A stretch of 64,000 nt of DNA. Origin: Xanthobacteraceae bacterium (GTDB lineage: Bacteria; Pseudomonadota; Alphaproteobacteria; Rhizobiales; Xanthobacteraceae). Both the position numbers and the translations under genes were made by a program. The notes below the pieces were generated by a model that saw nothing but the letters and a program-made list of their open reading frames with translations, was not told where the DNA came from and searched no databases. Where the stretch lies: the NCBI GenBank assembly GCA_029239875.1, contig JARBUD010000014.1:1-64000 (forward strand). Direction: 5' to 3'. Of the stretch, positions 18,629-26,096 are shown in pieces (the stretch's first letter is position 1; the number at the start of each line of letters is the position of its first letter).

Positions 18629-20020
18629 ATGTGGCAGGCAGAGAAAAAAGCACAAGGACTGACCCTGGTCGGCACCGGCGCGCTCGCCGCGTGTCTCGTC
18701 ATGGCGACGATGATTGAAGCCGAAGCGCAGTCGCGCGGAGGTCCGGGCGGCGGGGTCGGACGCGCGGCCGATGGCGCCGGGCGCACCGCGTCCGGGCTCG
18801 GCAAATCGCTGGGCGGCACCGTATCGGGTGTGACCGGCGCCGTGGGTGGCACCGTCTCGGGGGTGGGTGGCGCCGTGGGCGGCGCGCTCTCCGGCACGGG
18901 CACGAGCGTCGGCAGCAGTGTCGGTAGTGCCGTATCCGGCACCACCGGTGCCGTAGGCAATGCGGTATCGGGCATCGGCAGCAGCGTCGGCGGAGCGGTT
19001 TCCGGCGTCGGCGGCAGTGTTGGCGGCAGCCTGGGCGGCGCCACCTCCGGTCTCGGCGGCGGCTTGAGCGGTGGCGGTCTCGGCGGCGGCCTCGGTTCAG
19101 TCGGCGGCGCAGCCGACGGCATGGGCAGCAGCTCGCGCGGCGATGGCACCACCTCGGTGACCGGCCGCGCGCCGGTCTCGGTCAATCTGCTGGCGATCCA
19201 GCTCGAACTGCTGCGCCGCGGCCAGGCGCCGGTGGCGGTTCGCCGCAGCAACAGCGGCAATATCGCCGACGCCAAGGTGAACCTGCTCGGCAGAAGCGGG
19301 CTCAACGCCAATGCGACGGTCGGCACCGCGCCGAGACGCGGCGTGGCCGTCGACGCCAAGGTGAACGCGCTCGGCGCACGCGGCACCACCGCCACGGTCG
19401 ACGCGACGGTGGGCGACCGCCGGCCGGCCACGCGCAGCCTGGCGAACGCCAATGTCGGCCTGAACGCGCTGGGGACGAAGGGCGTGACCAACCGCACGAA
19501 CGCGACCCTGCTCGGCACCAGCCCCACGGCCGATGTCAGGAGCACCACCACGCTCGGCGGCAGCAGCGGGCTGACCAGCGGCACCCGCGCCACCATCGGC
19601 GGCACGGGTTCGACCGCGGCGGCGAGCACCACGGCGGGGCTCGGCGGTCCTGAGGGCGTTGGTGCGAATGCGGGAGCCACCATCGGCGGCGCCAGCACCG
19701 CCGCGGTCGATGTCGGCGTCGGCATCGGCGGTGGTGGTGCCGGACCGGGCACTCCCGGCGGTCCCGGCACGGGTCCTAGCACCGGCCCCGGCGGTCCCAG
19801 CGCGGGCGGCCCCGGCACAGGCGGCCCCGGCACAGGCGGCCCGGGCGGTCCCGGCGTGGGTCGTCCCGGCCCAGGCGGCGGCACGGGCATCGGCGCCGGC
19901 AACACCAGCGGCAACTCCGACGTCGCGGCGAAGAAGACCCGCTGCACCGGCGTGCTGTCGGACCCCCGCTCCTATGATGCCGGCCTCGTCGCGCTGTGCC
20001 GCGACCTGATCGGCGGCTGA
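18629..20020 (+). CDS. Exported glycine-rich repeat protein, unknown function
   Basis: The 463-residue protein starts MWQAEKKAQG with an AGGAGAG site and a signal-like hydrophobic segment ending EAEAQS. Region 1 (about residues 62-135) has six or seven imperfect 11-residue units such as GTVSGVGGAVG. Region 2 repeats DAKVNALG/ATVG-like strands. Region 3 is Gly/Pro-rich, for example GPGTPGGPGTGPSTGPGG. The C-terminal 30 residues contain two cysteines (RCTGVLSDPRSYDAGLVALC), a compact end that looks conserved. It may be a surface or cell-wall-associated filament or matrix protein, but nothing proves that. A hairpin terminator follows. Confidence 0.75.
   Translation: MWQAEKKAQGLTLVGTGALAACLVMATMIEAEAQSRGGPGGGVGRAADGAGRTASGLGKSLGGTVSGVTGAVGGTVSGVGGAVGGALSGTGTSVGSSVGSAVSGTTGAVGNAVSGIGSSVGGAVSGVGGSVGGSLGGATSGLGGGLSGGGLGGGLGSVGGAADGMGSSSRGDGTTSVTGRAPVSVNLLAIQLELLRRGQAPVAVRRSNSGNIADAKVNLLGRSGLNANATVGTAPRRGVAVDAKVNALGARGTTATVDATVGDRRPATRSLANANVGLNALGTKGVTNRTNATLLGTSPTADVRSTTTLGGSSGLTSGTRATIGGTGSTAAASTTAGLGGPEGVGANAGATIGGASTAAVDVGVGIGGGGAGPGTPGGPGTGPSTGPGGPSAGGPGTGGPGTGGPGGPGVGRPGPGGGTGIGAGNTSGNSDVAAKKTRCTGVLSDPRSYDAGLVALCRDLIGG
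18815..19023 (+). repeat. In-gene 33-bp tandem repeats encoding 11-residue units
   Basis: Degenerate 33-bp units encode the pattern GxVSGxxGxVG. One 12-bp expansion (an extra SSVG) interrupts the register. Such arrays can vary in copy number between strains. Confidence 0.75.
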
Positions 20021-20022
20021 CC

Positions 20023-20071
20023 GGCCGCCCCGACCACCGGCCGTCCCGGCTTCCCGCCGGGGCGGCCTTTT
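20023..20071 (+). terminator. Hairpin terminator of the glycine-rich protein gene
   Basis: A perfect 10-bp stem GGCCGCCCCG / CGGGGCGGCC with a 25-nt loop is followed by TTTTG, 2 bp after the stop codon. The large loop makes it somewhat weaker than a classic terminator. Confidence 0.65.
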
Positions 20072-20073
20072 GC

Positions 20074-20463
20074 TCAGCCGCGGCTGTTGGCCCAGGCGCG
20101 GATCTCACTGATGAGATGGCGGAAATCCCAGAACGCCGCCCCCAGCAGCACCGCCGGCACCAGCGCCGCCAGCAGCGCCCAGCCCTCCGACCAGTCGACC
20201 GGCCCGCGGGCGAAATCATAGGCGGTGTAGGCGCCGAACAGCGTCACCACCACGGCGATGCCGAAATAGGCGATGCGGTCGAGCCTTGTGACGATGAGCG
20301 CGATGAGCGCCGCCACTACGACCCCGATCAGCGCCGCCCAGCCCCAGCCGAGCGACAGCAGCGTCGCCGCCCAGCGCCCGGCGCTCACCGAGACGAAGAC
20401 GAGCGCCGCAAGCACCAGGAACCCCGCCCGCAGGCGCAGGATAGACACGCGCGACACCGCCAT
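20074..20463 (-). CDS. Four-helix inner-membrane protein, unknown function
   Basis: The 129-residue protein starts MAVSRVSILRLRAG with a GGGGAGG site. Hydrophobic spans lie at about 11-30, 33-58, 65-83 and 95-113. The C-terminus FWDFRHLISEIRAWANSRG is amphipathic and basic. No family was recognised. It is divergent from a lipid-kinase gene 153 bp away. The much longer upstream frame is an antisense shadow of that kinase. Confidence 0.75.
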   Translation of the reverse strand: MAVSRVSILRLRAGFLVLAALVFVSVSAGRWAATLLSLGWGWAALIGVVVAALIALIVTRLDRIAYFGIAVVVTLFGAYTAYDFARGPVDWSEGWALLAALVPAVLLGAAFWDFRHLISEIRAWANSRG

Positions 20464-20616
20464 TCCGGCCTCCCCTGCACCGCCGCCATCGCGCGAATCT
20501 GTGCCGTATCCGCAAGGCGTAGGCAATGCATAACCACCCGGCGGCAACGGGCCTTCGCAGCGCAACCGATTTGGCCAGAATGGCGTTAGGTTAGTCTCGC
20601 CGATTCCGGATTCTCC

Positions 20617-21513
20617 ATGCACCACGTCCTGGTCCTCCTCAACGCCAATGCCGGCACGCTGCTCGACCGCAACGCGGAGGAGGTGCGCGACCTCGTCGAG
20701 CAGGGCCTCGGCGACGGCGAGCTGCAGGTCGAGGTGCGCCTGCTGCGCGGCAAGAACCTGGTGCGCGCCATCCGCGAATCCGGACGCGGGCCGCACGACA
20801 CCGTCATCGTCGGCGGCGGCGACGGCAGCGCCAGCCTGGCGGTGAAGAGCCTCGACGGCTCGGGCAAGGTGCTGGGCATATTGCCGCTCGGCACGCTGAA
20901 CCTGCTCGCGCGCGACATCAGCATGCCGACCGATCTTCCCGAAGCGCTCGCGGCGCTCGCCGCGGCTGAGGTGCGCGAGGTCGATTTCGGCACGCTGAAC
21001 GGGCGCCCCTTCCACACCATCTCCGGCATGGGCTTCTTCAGCCAGATGGCGCGCGCCCGCGAGACGGCGCGGCAGTGGAAGCTCTGGCGTTTCCTCGCGG
21101 TGATCATCGCCGCCATGCTCGCGCTGCGCCGCACCGGCCGCTTCGACCTCGAGGTGACGGTCGACGGCACGCCGCACAGCTTCCGCGCCTTCGCCGCCCT
21201 CGTCTCGGTCAACCGCTTCAGCGGCCCCGGCTGGCGGCGCGCGCATCTCGACGAGGGTGTGCTGGAGCTGCATATCGCCGAGGACCGCGGCGGCCTCGCC
21301 TTGCTCAAGGCCGGCGCCGACATGGTCGCCGACACCTGGCGCAGCAATCCCGGCATCGTCAGCCTGACGGGCAAGCGGATCACCCTGCGGCGGCCGAACC
21401 GCGACCGCTCCTGGGTCTCGACCGACGGCGAGCTGGCGCGCGAGAAGATGCCGCTCGACTACCGCATCATGCCGCGCGGACTGAAGCTGCTGATCCCGCC
21501 GAAGGGGGAGTGA
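20617..21513 (+). CDS. Diacylglycerol/sphingosine kinase-family lipid kinase
   Basis: This 298-residue protein has the nucleotide-binding signature GGGDGS at residues 66-71 and LPLGTLNLLARD at 89-100. The C-terminal beta-sandwich domain includes HTISGMGFFSQM and WVSTDGELAREKMPLDYRI. Members phosphorylate diacylglycerol or related lipids at the inner membrane (YegS, DgkB, BmrU types). An internal helix, LWRFLAVIIAAMLALRR, may dip into the membrane. The exact substrate is unknown. The gene appears to be a single unit followed by a family A repeat. Confidence 0.9.
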   Translation: MHHVLVLLNANAGTLLDRNAEEVRDLVEQGLGDGELQVEVRLLRGKNLVRAIRESGRGPHDTVIVGGGDGSASLAVKSLDGSGKVLGILPLGTLNLLARDISMPTDLPEALAALAAAEVREVDFGTLNGRPFHTISGMGFFSQMARARETARQWKLWRFLAVIIAAMLALRRTGRFDLEVTVDGTPHSFRAFAALVSVNRFSGPGWRRAHLDEGVLELHIAEDRGGLALLKAGADMVADTWRSNPGIVSLTGKRITLRRPNRDRSWVSTDGELAREKMPLDYRIMPRGLKLLIPPKGE

Positions 21514-21548
21514 GGGTCGGGGGGCGGCGGGACACTCCGCAATGCGTC

Positions 21549-21654
21549 GTCATCCTGAGGTGCTCGCGCAGCGAGCCTCGAAGGATGGTCGCTCAAGTGC
21601 ACCCGGACGAGCATCCTTCGAGGCCCGGCCATTGGCCGGGCACCTCAGGATGAC
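21549..21654. repeat. Palindromic intergenic repeat, family A, copy 2
   Basis: The outer arms GTCATCCTGAGGTGC (21549) and its exact complement (21640-21654) enclose the CTCGAAGGATG and GCATCCTTCGAGG sub-arms. It lies between two convergent genes, as copy 1 does. Confidence 0.9.
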
Positions 21655-21688
21655 GGCCTTCAAAGAAAGCGCGACCAGCGAATGCCCC

Positions 21689-22411
21689 TCACCGCGGCTC
21701 GATCTCGTAGGTGATCGTCACGCCGGCGCGCAGCTCGGTCTCGCCCGCCTCCACCGGCACGGCCTCGGCCTTCATCATCGCCGGCGCCGCCATCATGCGC
21801 GGCATCGGCCGCGGGCCGCCCTCGCCGGAGATGGAGATCACCCGCACCAGGCGCACGCCGCTCGCCTCGGCGATGAGCCCGGCCTGATGGCGCGCATCCT
21901 TCACCGCGGCGACGCGGGCGGCATCCTCCAGCGCATCGGGATTGGCAATGTCGAAGGCGATGCCGCCGATCTGGTTGGCGCCCTTGGTCACCATCTCGTC
22001 GAGCAGCGTGCCGAGCTTGCCGAGGTCGCGCACCCGCACGGTGACGTTGTTGCTCACCTGATAGCCGGCGATGCGCGGGGCCTCGTCGCTGTCCTTCTTC
22101 GGCGGCGCGTATTGCGGCTGCACCGAGAAGCCGGAGGTGGCGATGTCGCGCGGCTCGATGCCGGCAGCCTTGATCGCCTCGATCAGCTGGGCGACGGCGG
22201 AGGAATTGGCGTCGAGCGCCTCGCGCGCGGTCTTGCCCTCGCTCACCACGCCGGAGGAGAGGCTCGCCATGTCCGGCACCGCGCTGGCCTTGCCCTCGCC
22301 GGTCACGGTGAGGGTCGAGCGCCGCGGGCTGGAGGAAATCTCCTGTGCGGCGAGCGGGGAAAGGCCCGCGAGCAGCACGGCGACGCAGAAGGAGGCGCGG
22401 ATGAGCTTCAT
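21689..22411 (-). CDS. Exported SIMPL-domain (DUF541) protein
   Basis: From MKLIRASFCVAVLLAG with a GAGGAAG site the protein has 240 residues and a signal peptide ending LAAQE. The SIMPL/DUF541 fold is shown by RRSTLTVTGEGKASAVPDMA, the alternating strand/helix pattern, GYQVSNNVTVRVRDL and KDARHQAGLIAEASGV. Family members are periplasmic or outer-membrane proteins linked with stress tolerance in some bacteria (E. coli YggE). It ends 34 bp from the family A repeat. The longer upstream frame has no support. Confidence 0.9.
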   Translation of the reverse strand: MKLIRASFCVAVLLAGLSPLAAQEISSSPRRSTLTVTGEGKASAVPDMASLSSGVVSEGKTAREALDANSSAVAQLIEAIKAAGIEPRDIATSGFSVQPQYAPPKKDSDEAPRIAGYQVSNNVTVRVRDLGKLGTLLDEMVTKGANQIGGIAFDIANPDALEDAARVAAVKDARHQAGLIAEASGVRLVRVISISGEGGPRPMPRMMAAPAMMKAEAVPVEAGETELRAGVTITYEIEPR

Positions 22412-22810
22412 GTCTGACTTCCTCGAACCAGCCGGAGTGACGAAACGGCAGCGAGACCACTGCTGCCCGAAGGCGGCGGCATTGCGGCGGGAGGGCGCGG
22501 ATGCCGGTGTGCGCGATGAACTGGCCGCGAGGAAGCTGCGGGGAGCGGGCCGATGGAGACCCGCTCGGCCTCGCCGGCATCGCCGATCTCCCTGCACCGT
22601 CCAGCCGACCGCGCCCGCTCGCTGCCGGCCGCCGAAGCGGGCAGGTCAGGATGACCGGCGGGTGTGACCGTGGACGAGAATGATGACGAGATCGGCGGTG
22701 GCGCGCAGGTCTGCGAGCGGAAGTGGACAGCGCCAGCGCGCCGGTTGGCGCGCGCACGGTCCTTTGCTAGGTTCCGCCCGCCCCACCGGCGCCTCTTCGC
22801 GCCCCGGCAA
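22412..22810. other. 399-bp gap between the SIMPL gene and tRNA
   Basis: No credible gene was seen. The left end must hold the minus-strand promoter of the SIMPL gene and the right end the tRNA promoter. Short open frames here have no ribosome binding sites or recognisable content. Confidence 0.6.
22745..22773 (+). promoter_or_regulatory. Candidate tRNA promoter
   Basis: TTGGCG at 22745-22750 and TAGGTT at 22768-22773 are separated by 17 bp, about 38 bp before the tRNA. The preceding GC of GCTAGGTT fits strong alphaproteobacterial housekeeping promoters, but this is pattern matching only. Confidence 0.5.
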
Positions 22811-22886
22811 GGGCCTGTAGCTCAATGGTTAGAGCCGGCCGCTCATAACGGTCTGGTTGCAGGTTCGAGTCCTGCCGGGCCCACCA
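22811..22886 (+). tRNA. tRNA with CAT anticodon, probably tRNA-Ile2 (lysidine type)
   Basis: A complete 76-nt cloverleaf is present with an encoded CCA end. The acceptor stem is GGGCCTG / CGGGCCC, the D arm GCTC..GAGC, the anticodon loop CTCATAA and the T loop GTTCGAGTC. The anticodon CAT could be Met or Ile2. The C4-G69 and C5-G68 pairs, the short D loop and the TGGTTGC variable region resemble E. coli tRNA-Ile2, which TilS modifies to read AUA. It is not an initiator tRNA, because the first pair is G-C. tRNA status is near certain; isoacceptor identity is probable. Confidence 0.93.
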
Positions 22887-23020
22887 ATTCCTCGGATCGG
22901 CATTCGCCCCTTCCGCGACGGCATCGCAAGCGGCCCACTGACGGCAGCAGGCTGCTTGCGACCGAAGGTTGCACTACTCGCCGGCCGAATGTTACCATCG
23001 CACAGGGGCGGAGGGGTGCC

Positions 23021-23626
23021 ATGGACGAGGCCTTCTACAACCGCGTGAACAATGATCGCCTGACCAGCCGCCAGATCGACGAGCTGATCGGGATATCCCG
23101 CGGTCTCATCGCAGACGGGCAGGTCAACGAGGCGGAGGCCGCTTTCCTGCAGAAATGGCTCGCCGCCAACCTCCCGGTGAGCGATCAGCCCATCATCCGG
23201 GTGCTTTATCGGCGCGTGGCCGAGATCCTGGCGGATGGCATCTATGACAGCGACGAGAAGGTCGAATTGTTCGATACGCTCGAACGCTTCACCACCGGCG
23301 ACTTCGAACTGGGCGAAGTGCTGAAGCCGGCGAGCCTTCCGCTCTGCAAGCCACCGCCGACACTGACCTTCCGTGGCAGGCGCTATCGCTTCACCGGCAC
23401 CTTCAACTATGGCCAGAGGAAGGAGTGTGAAGCCGCCGTCGTCGCACGCGGCGCGGCGGTCGGCGGCATCACGAAGACGACCGACGTGCTCGTGATCGGC
23501 GCCTACGCGACCGACTCGTGGAAGCATTCCTCCTTCGGCAACAAGATCATGCAGGCGGTGGAGTGGCGCGAGAGCGGCGTCCCGATCTCGATCATCGCCG
23601 AGGAGCACTGGCGGCGATATCTGTGA
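23021..23626 (+). CDS. BRCT-domain protein with TerB-like N-terminus
   Basis: The start ATG at 23021 has a GGAGGGG site and gives 201 residues. Residues 1-100 are helical and acidic (SRQIDELIGISRGLIADGQV, DGIYDSDEKVELFDTLERF), resembling TerB-like metal-binding bundles. Residues 115-201 are a BRCT domain like that of NAD-dependent DNA ligase: FRFTGTF-like YRFTGTFNYGQRKECEAAV, GGITKTTDVLVIGAYA and a final EEHWRRYL. BRCT domains bind DNA ends or phosphoproteins. A stand-alone role is unknown. It lies between a tRNA and a toxin-antitoxin pair. Confidence 0.8.
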   Translation: MDEAFYNRVNNDRLTSRQIDELIGISRGLIADGQVNEAEAAFLQKWLAANLPVSDQPIIRVLYRRVAEILADGIYDSDEKVELFDTLERFTTGDFELGEVLKPASLPLCKPPPTLTFRGRRYRFTGTFNYGQRKECEAAVVARGAAVGGITKTTDVLVIGAYATDSWKHSSFGNKIMQAVEWRESGVPISIIAEEHWRRYL

Positions 23627-23710
23627 GCGCCGGGTGCGTCCCCGCATGCGAATGGCGTGGCGCCGTCCCGACTACCTCGGAAGCGAACCTGCAAATTCGA
23701 GGACTATTTT

Positions 23711-23754
23711 CGTGATACAAATATTGCGCTCGCGTTTTCCGTGATACATATAAT
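23711..23754 (+). promoter_or_regulatory. Direct repeats and -10 element before brnT
   Basis: Two near-identical 13-bp repeats, CGTGATACAAATA at 23711 and CGTGATACATATA at 23740, are spaced 29 bp apart. The second overlaps a perfect TATAAT at 23749-23754, only 3 bp before the brnT ATG. They are candidate operator sites for BrnA autorepression, which is known for this family. Confidence 0.55.
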
Positions 23755-23757
23755 CTG

Positions 23758-24033
23758 ATGAGGATCACCAGCGATCCCGCCAAACGCCAATGGACGCTGG
23801 ACAACCGAGGCCTCGACCTGGAGGCCGACGGTGCCGAGGCCTTCGCCGGCCGGACGCTGACGCTGCTCGATGACCGGCTCGACTATGGCGAGGCACGGTT
23901 CCAGACCTACGGCACCGTGCGGGGCAGGCTGGTGATGGTCGTCTGGACGCCGCGTAACGGCGGCCGGCACGTCATTTCGATGAGGCATTGCCATGAACGC
24001 GAAGCACGCAGGGTCCGTCCCCATCTCGTCTGA
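23758..24033 (+). CDS. brnT: BrnT-family toxin (type II toxin-antitoxin)
   Basis: This 91-residue protein begins MRITSDPAKRQWTLDNRGLD, matching the BrnT N-terminus (F-D-P-x-K-x-x-x-N-x-x-x-H-G-I-x-F). It continues with the RLDYGEARFQTYGTVRGRLVMVVWTPR core and the C-terminal HVISMRHCHEREARR helix. BrnT is a RelE-fold ribonuclease that inhibits translation. The glycine-leucine pair replaces the more usual histidine-glycine after the N-terminal helix, so activity should not be assumed. brnA overlaps its end by 41 bp. Confidence 0.85.
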   Translation: MRITSDPAKRQWTLDNRGLDLEADGAEAFAGRTLTLLDDRLDYGEARFQTYGTVRGRLVMVVWTPRNGGRHVISMRHCHEREARRVRPHLV

Positions 24034-24277
24034 CCCGGACGACGCGCCGGAATGGACCGCCGAACAGCTCGCCCGTGCGGAGTTGGCCGAGGACGGCAAG
24101 GTGTTGCGCCCTGCGCAGGGTACGCTCACCCGCGCGCGCGGTCGGCCGAAGATCGCAAATCCGAAGGAACAGGTCTCGGTTCGACTGGACGGCGACGTGC
24201 TGGCCGCGCTGCGCCGGAGCGGGCCGGGCTGGCAGGCACGAATGAACGCGGCCCTGCGAAAGGTACTGGGGCTCTAG
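23993..24277 (+). CDS. brnA: BrnA-family antitoxin
   Basis: This 94-residue protein has the BrnA layout: a disordered acidic N-terminus with DDAPEWTAEQLARAE, then GRPKIANPKEQVSVRLDGDVLAALRRSGPGWQARMNAALRKV, a ribbon-helix-helix DNA-binding domain. It neutralises BrnT and together they repress their promoter. The 41-bp overlap with brnT in another frame supports coupled translation. The pair is complete. Confidence 0.88.
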   Translation: MNAKHAGSVPISSDPDDAPEWTAEQLARAELAEDGKVLRPAQGTLTRARGRPKIANPKEQVSVRLDGDVLAALRRSGPGWQARMNAALRKVLGL

Positions 24278-24388
24278 GAAGACCTGGCACCCCCGGCTGC
24301 TTCCCCTCCCCCACCCTTGCATGACGCCCACAGCCCGCTAATTTGCCCGCGAACGAAAGCCCCGCCGAAGGGGCTGGCGGGAGGAATG

Positions 24389-25276
24389 ATGGATGTGGTC
24401 GAAGCCCGGGCGGCCGCCCGGGGCGCCTTGCACGATGCTTCGCAGGATGGCGCGCAAAACGGCACGCATGGCCTGGCGGTCGAGCTCGCCGGCGTGCGGG
24501 TGGCTTTCCCCGCACCCGACCGGCGCGACGGTACCTTCGTCGCCGTGGACAAGGCCGATCTCGCCGTGGCCGACGGCGAGTTCGTCGCCATCGTCGGGCC
24601 GACCGGCTGCGGCAAGTCCACGCTCCTCAACGCCGCCGCCGGCCTGCTCGTCCCCGCCGCCGGCCGCGTCAGCATCTATGGCGAGCCGCTCGCCGGGCTG
24701 AACCGCAAGGCCGGCTATCTCTTCCAGGCCGAGGCGCTGTTCCCGTGGAAAACGGCGCTGGAAAACGTCGCCATCGGGCTGGAGGTCGCCGGCACGCCCG
24801 CGGCCGAGGCGCAGGAGAAGGCCCAGCGCTGGCTTTCCCGCGTCGGCCTTTCCGCCTTCGCCGGGCGCTACCCGCACATGCTCTCGGGCGGCCAGCGCAA
24901 GCGCGTCGGCCTCGCCCAGGTGCTGATCCGCGACCCGCGCATCCTGCTGATGGACGAGCCTTTCGGCCCGCTCGACGCGCAGACCCGGCAGATCATGGGC
25001 AACCTCCTGCTGGAACTGTGGAGCGCCGACCGCAAGGCGGTGATGTTCGTCACCCACGACCTCGAGGAAGCCATCGCGCTCGCCGACCGCGTCGTCATCA
25101 TGAGCGCCGGGCCGACCTCGCGCATCATCGGCGAGTGGAAGGTCGCCCTGCCGCGCCCGCGCGACATCGCCGAGATCCGCCTCGATCCCGCCTTCCACGC
25201 GCTGCACCGGGAGATCTGGTCGAAGCTGCGCGACGAGGTCGCCAAGGGCTACGCCCAGACCGAAGGCGCGGCATGA
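24389..25276 (+). CDS. ABC transporter ATP-binding protein (SsuB/TauB type)
   Basis: Of tandem ATGs at 24386 and 24389, the second is better spaced from GGGAGGA and gives 295 residues. Walker A is GPTGCGKST (about 70-78), the Q-loop region is LFQAEALFPWKTALENVAIGL, the signature LSGGQRKR and Walker B ILLMDEPFGPLD, followed by a switch histidine in VTHDLEEA. This is the nitrate/sulfonate/taurine importer class. The stop overlaps the permease start as ATGA. The transported solute is unknown; see the methyltransferase gene at the operon end. Confidence 0.93.
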   Translation: MDVVEARAAARGALHDASQDGAQNGTHGLAVELAGVRVAFPAPDRRDGTFVAVDKADLAVADGEFVAIVGPTGCGKSTLLNAAAGLLVPAAGRVSIYGEPLAGLNRKAGYLFQAEALFPWKTALENVAIGLEVAGTPAAEAQEKAQRWLSRVGLSAFAGRYPHMLSGGQRKRVGLAQVLIRDPRILLMDEPFGPLDAQTRQIMGNLLLELWSADRKAVMFVTHDLEEAIALADRVVIMSAGPTSRIIGEWKVALPRPRDIAEIRLDPAFHALHREIWSKLRDEVAKGYAQTEGAA

Positions 25277-26082
25277 GGCGCGTAAAGCTGTTGTTCCTGC
25301 AGGTGCTGGTCGCCGTGGCGATCATCGCCATCTGGCATGTCGGCTCGACCTATCGGATTCCCGCCGGCGTGCTCGGAGCGAAGGCGTTCTACCCGCTCGA
25401 CCCGTTCTTCTTCTCCACGCCGGTCGACGTGTTCCAGCGCACTTGGCGCGACTTCTATACCGGGGTGATCTGGTATCACCTCGGCATCACGCTGTTGGAG
25501 ACCATGCTCGCCTTCGCCATCGGCGCCATAGGCGGGGTGCTGGTCGGCTTCTGGTTCGCCCGCAAGCAGCTGGTGGCCGCCGTGTTCGACCCCTATGTGA
25601 AGATGGCCAACGCCCTGCCCCGCGTGGTGCTGGCGCCGATCTTCGCGCTGTGGCTCGGGCTCGGCATCTGGTCGAAGGTGGCGCTCGGCGTCACGCTGGT
25701 GTTCTTTATCGTCTTCTTCAACGTCTATCAGGGCGTGCGCGAGGTGAGCCCCACCGTGCTCGCCAATGCCCGCATGCTCGGCATGAACGAGCGCCAGCTC
25801 ATGCGCCACGTCTACTGGCCGTCGGCGCTGACCTGGATGTTCTCCTCTCTGCACACGGCAGTCGGCTTCGCGCTGGTCGGCGCCGTGGTCGGCGAATATC
25901 TCGGCTCGGCGGCGGGTCTGGGCTACCGCATCCACCAGGCCGAGGGCGTGTTCGACGTCACCGGCGTGTTCTCGGGGATGCTGGTGCTCGCCATCTTCGT
26001 CATCATCATCGACACCATCGTCAGCGCCATCGAGAACCGGCTGCTGGTCTGGCGCCCCACCGCCGCGACCGGCCTGAAATAA
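25273..26082 (+). CDS. ABC transporter permease (SsuC/TauC type)
   Basis: The 269-residue protein starts at the ATG that overlaps the ATPase stop. It has about six transmembrane helices, beginning LLFLQVLVAVAIIAIWHVG. The cytoplasmic EAA loop is NARMLGMNERQLMRHVYWPSALTWM, where the coupling helix meets the ATPase. The region WFARKQLVAAVFDPYVKMANALPRVVLAPIF is characteristic of NMT1/SsuC-type permeases. Fourteen bases separate it from the binding-protein gene. Confidence 0.92.
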   Translation: MRRVKLLFLQVLVAVAIIAIWHVGSTYRIPAGVLGAKAFYPLDPFFFSTPVDVFQRTWRDFYTGVIWYHLGITLLETMLAFAIGAIGGVLVGFWFARKQLVAAVFDPYVKMANALPRVVLAPIFALWLGLGIWSKVALGVTLVFFIVFFNVYQGVREVSPTVLANARMLGMNERQLMRHVYWPSALTWMFSSLHTAVGFALVGAVVGEYLGSAAGLGYRIHQAEGVFDVTGVFSGMLVLAIFVIIIDTIVSAIENRLLVWRPTAATGLK

Positions 26083-26096
26083 TGGGAGGAAACGCC

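Noticed and set aside
18610-19947. Long proline-rich minus-strand open frame opposite the glycine-rich gene
   Set aside because: It mirrors GGN/GGC codons of the real gene, has no ribosome binding site and no family resemblance.
20586-21383. Minus-strand frame opposite the lipid kinase
   Set aside because: The + strand has GGGDGS and LPLGTLN kinase motifs. The antisense product has no recognisable domain.
22811-22886. Initiator tRNA-Met
   Set aside because: Initiator tRNAs have a mismatch at the first acceptor pair and three G-C pairs in the anticodon stem. Neither is seen here.
24284-24300. TGGCAC..CTGC resembling a sigma-54 promoter before the ABC operon
   Set aside because: The GG and GC elements are 11 bp apart instead of 10, which normally abolishes sigma-54 promoter function, and no activator gene is near.
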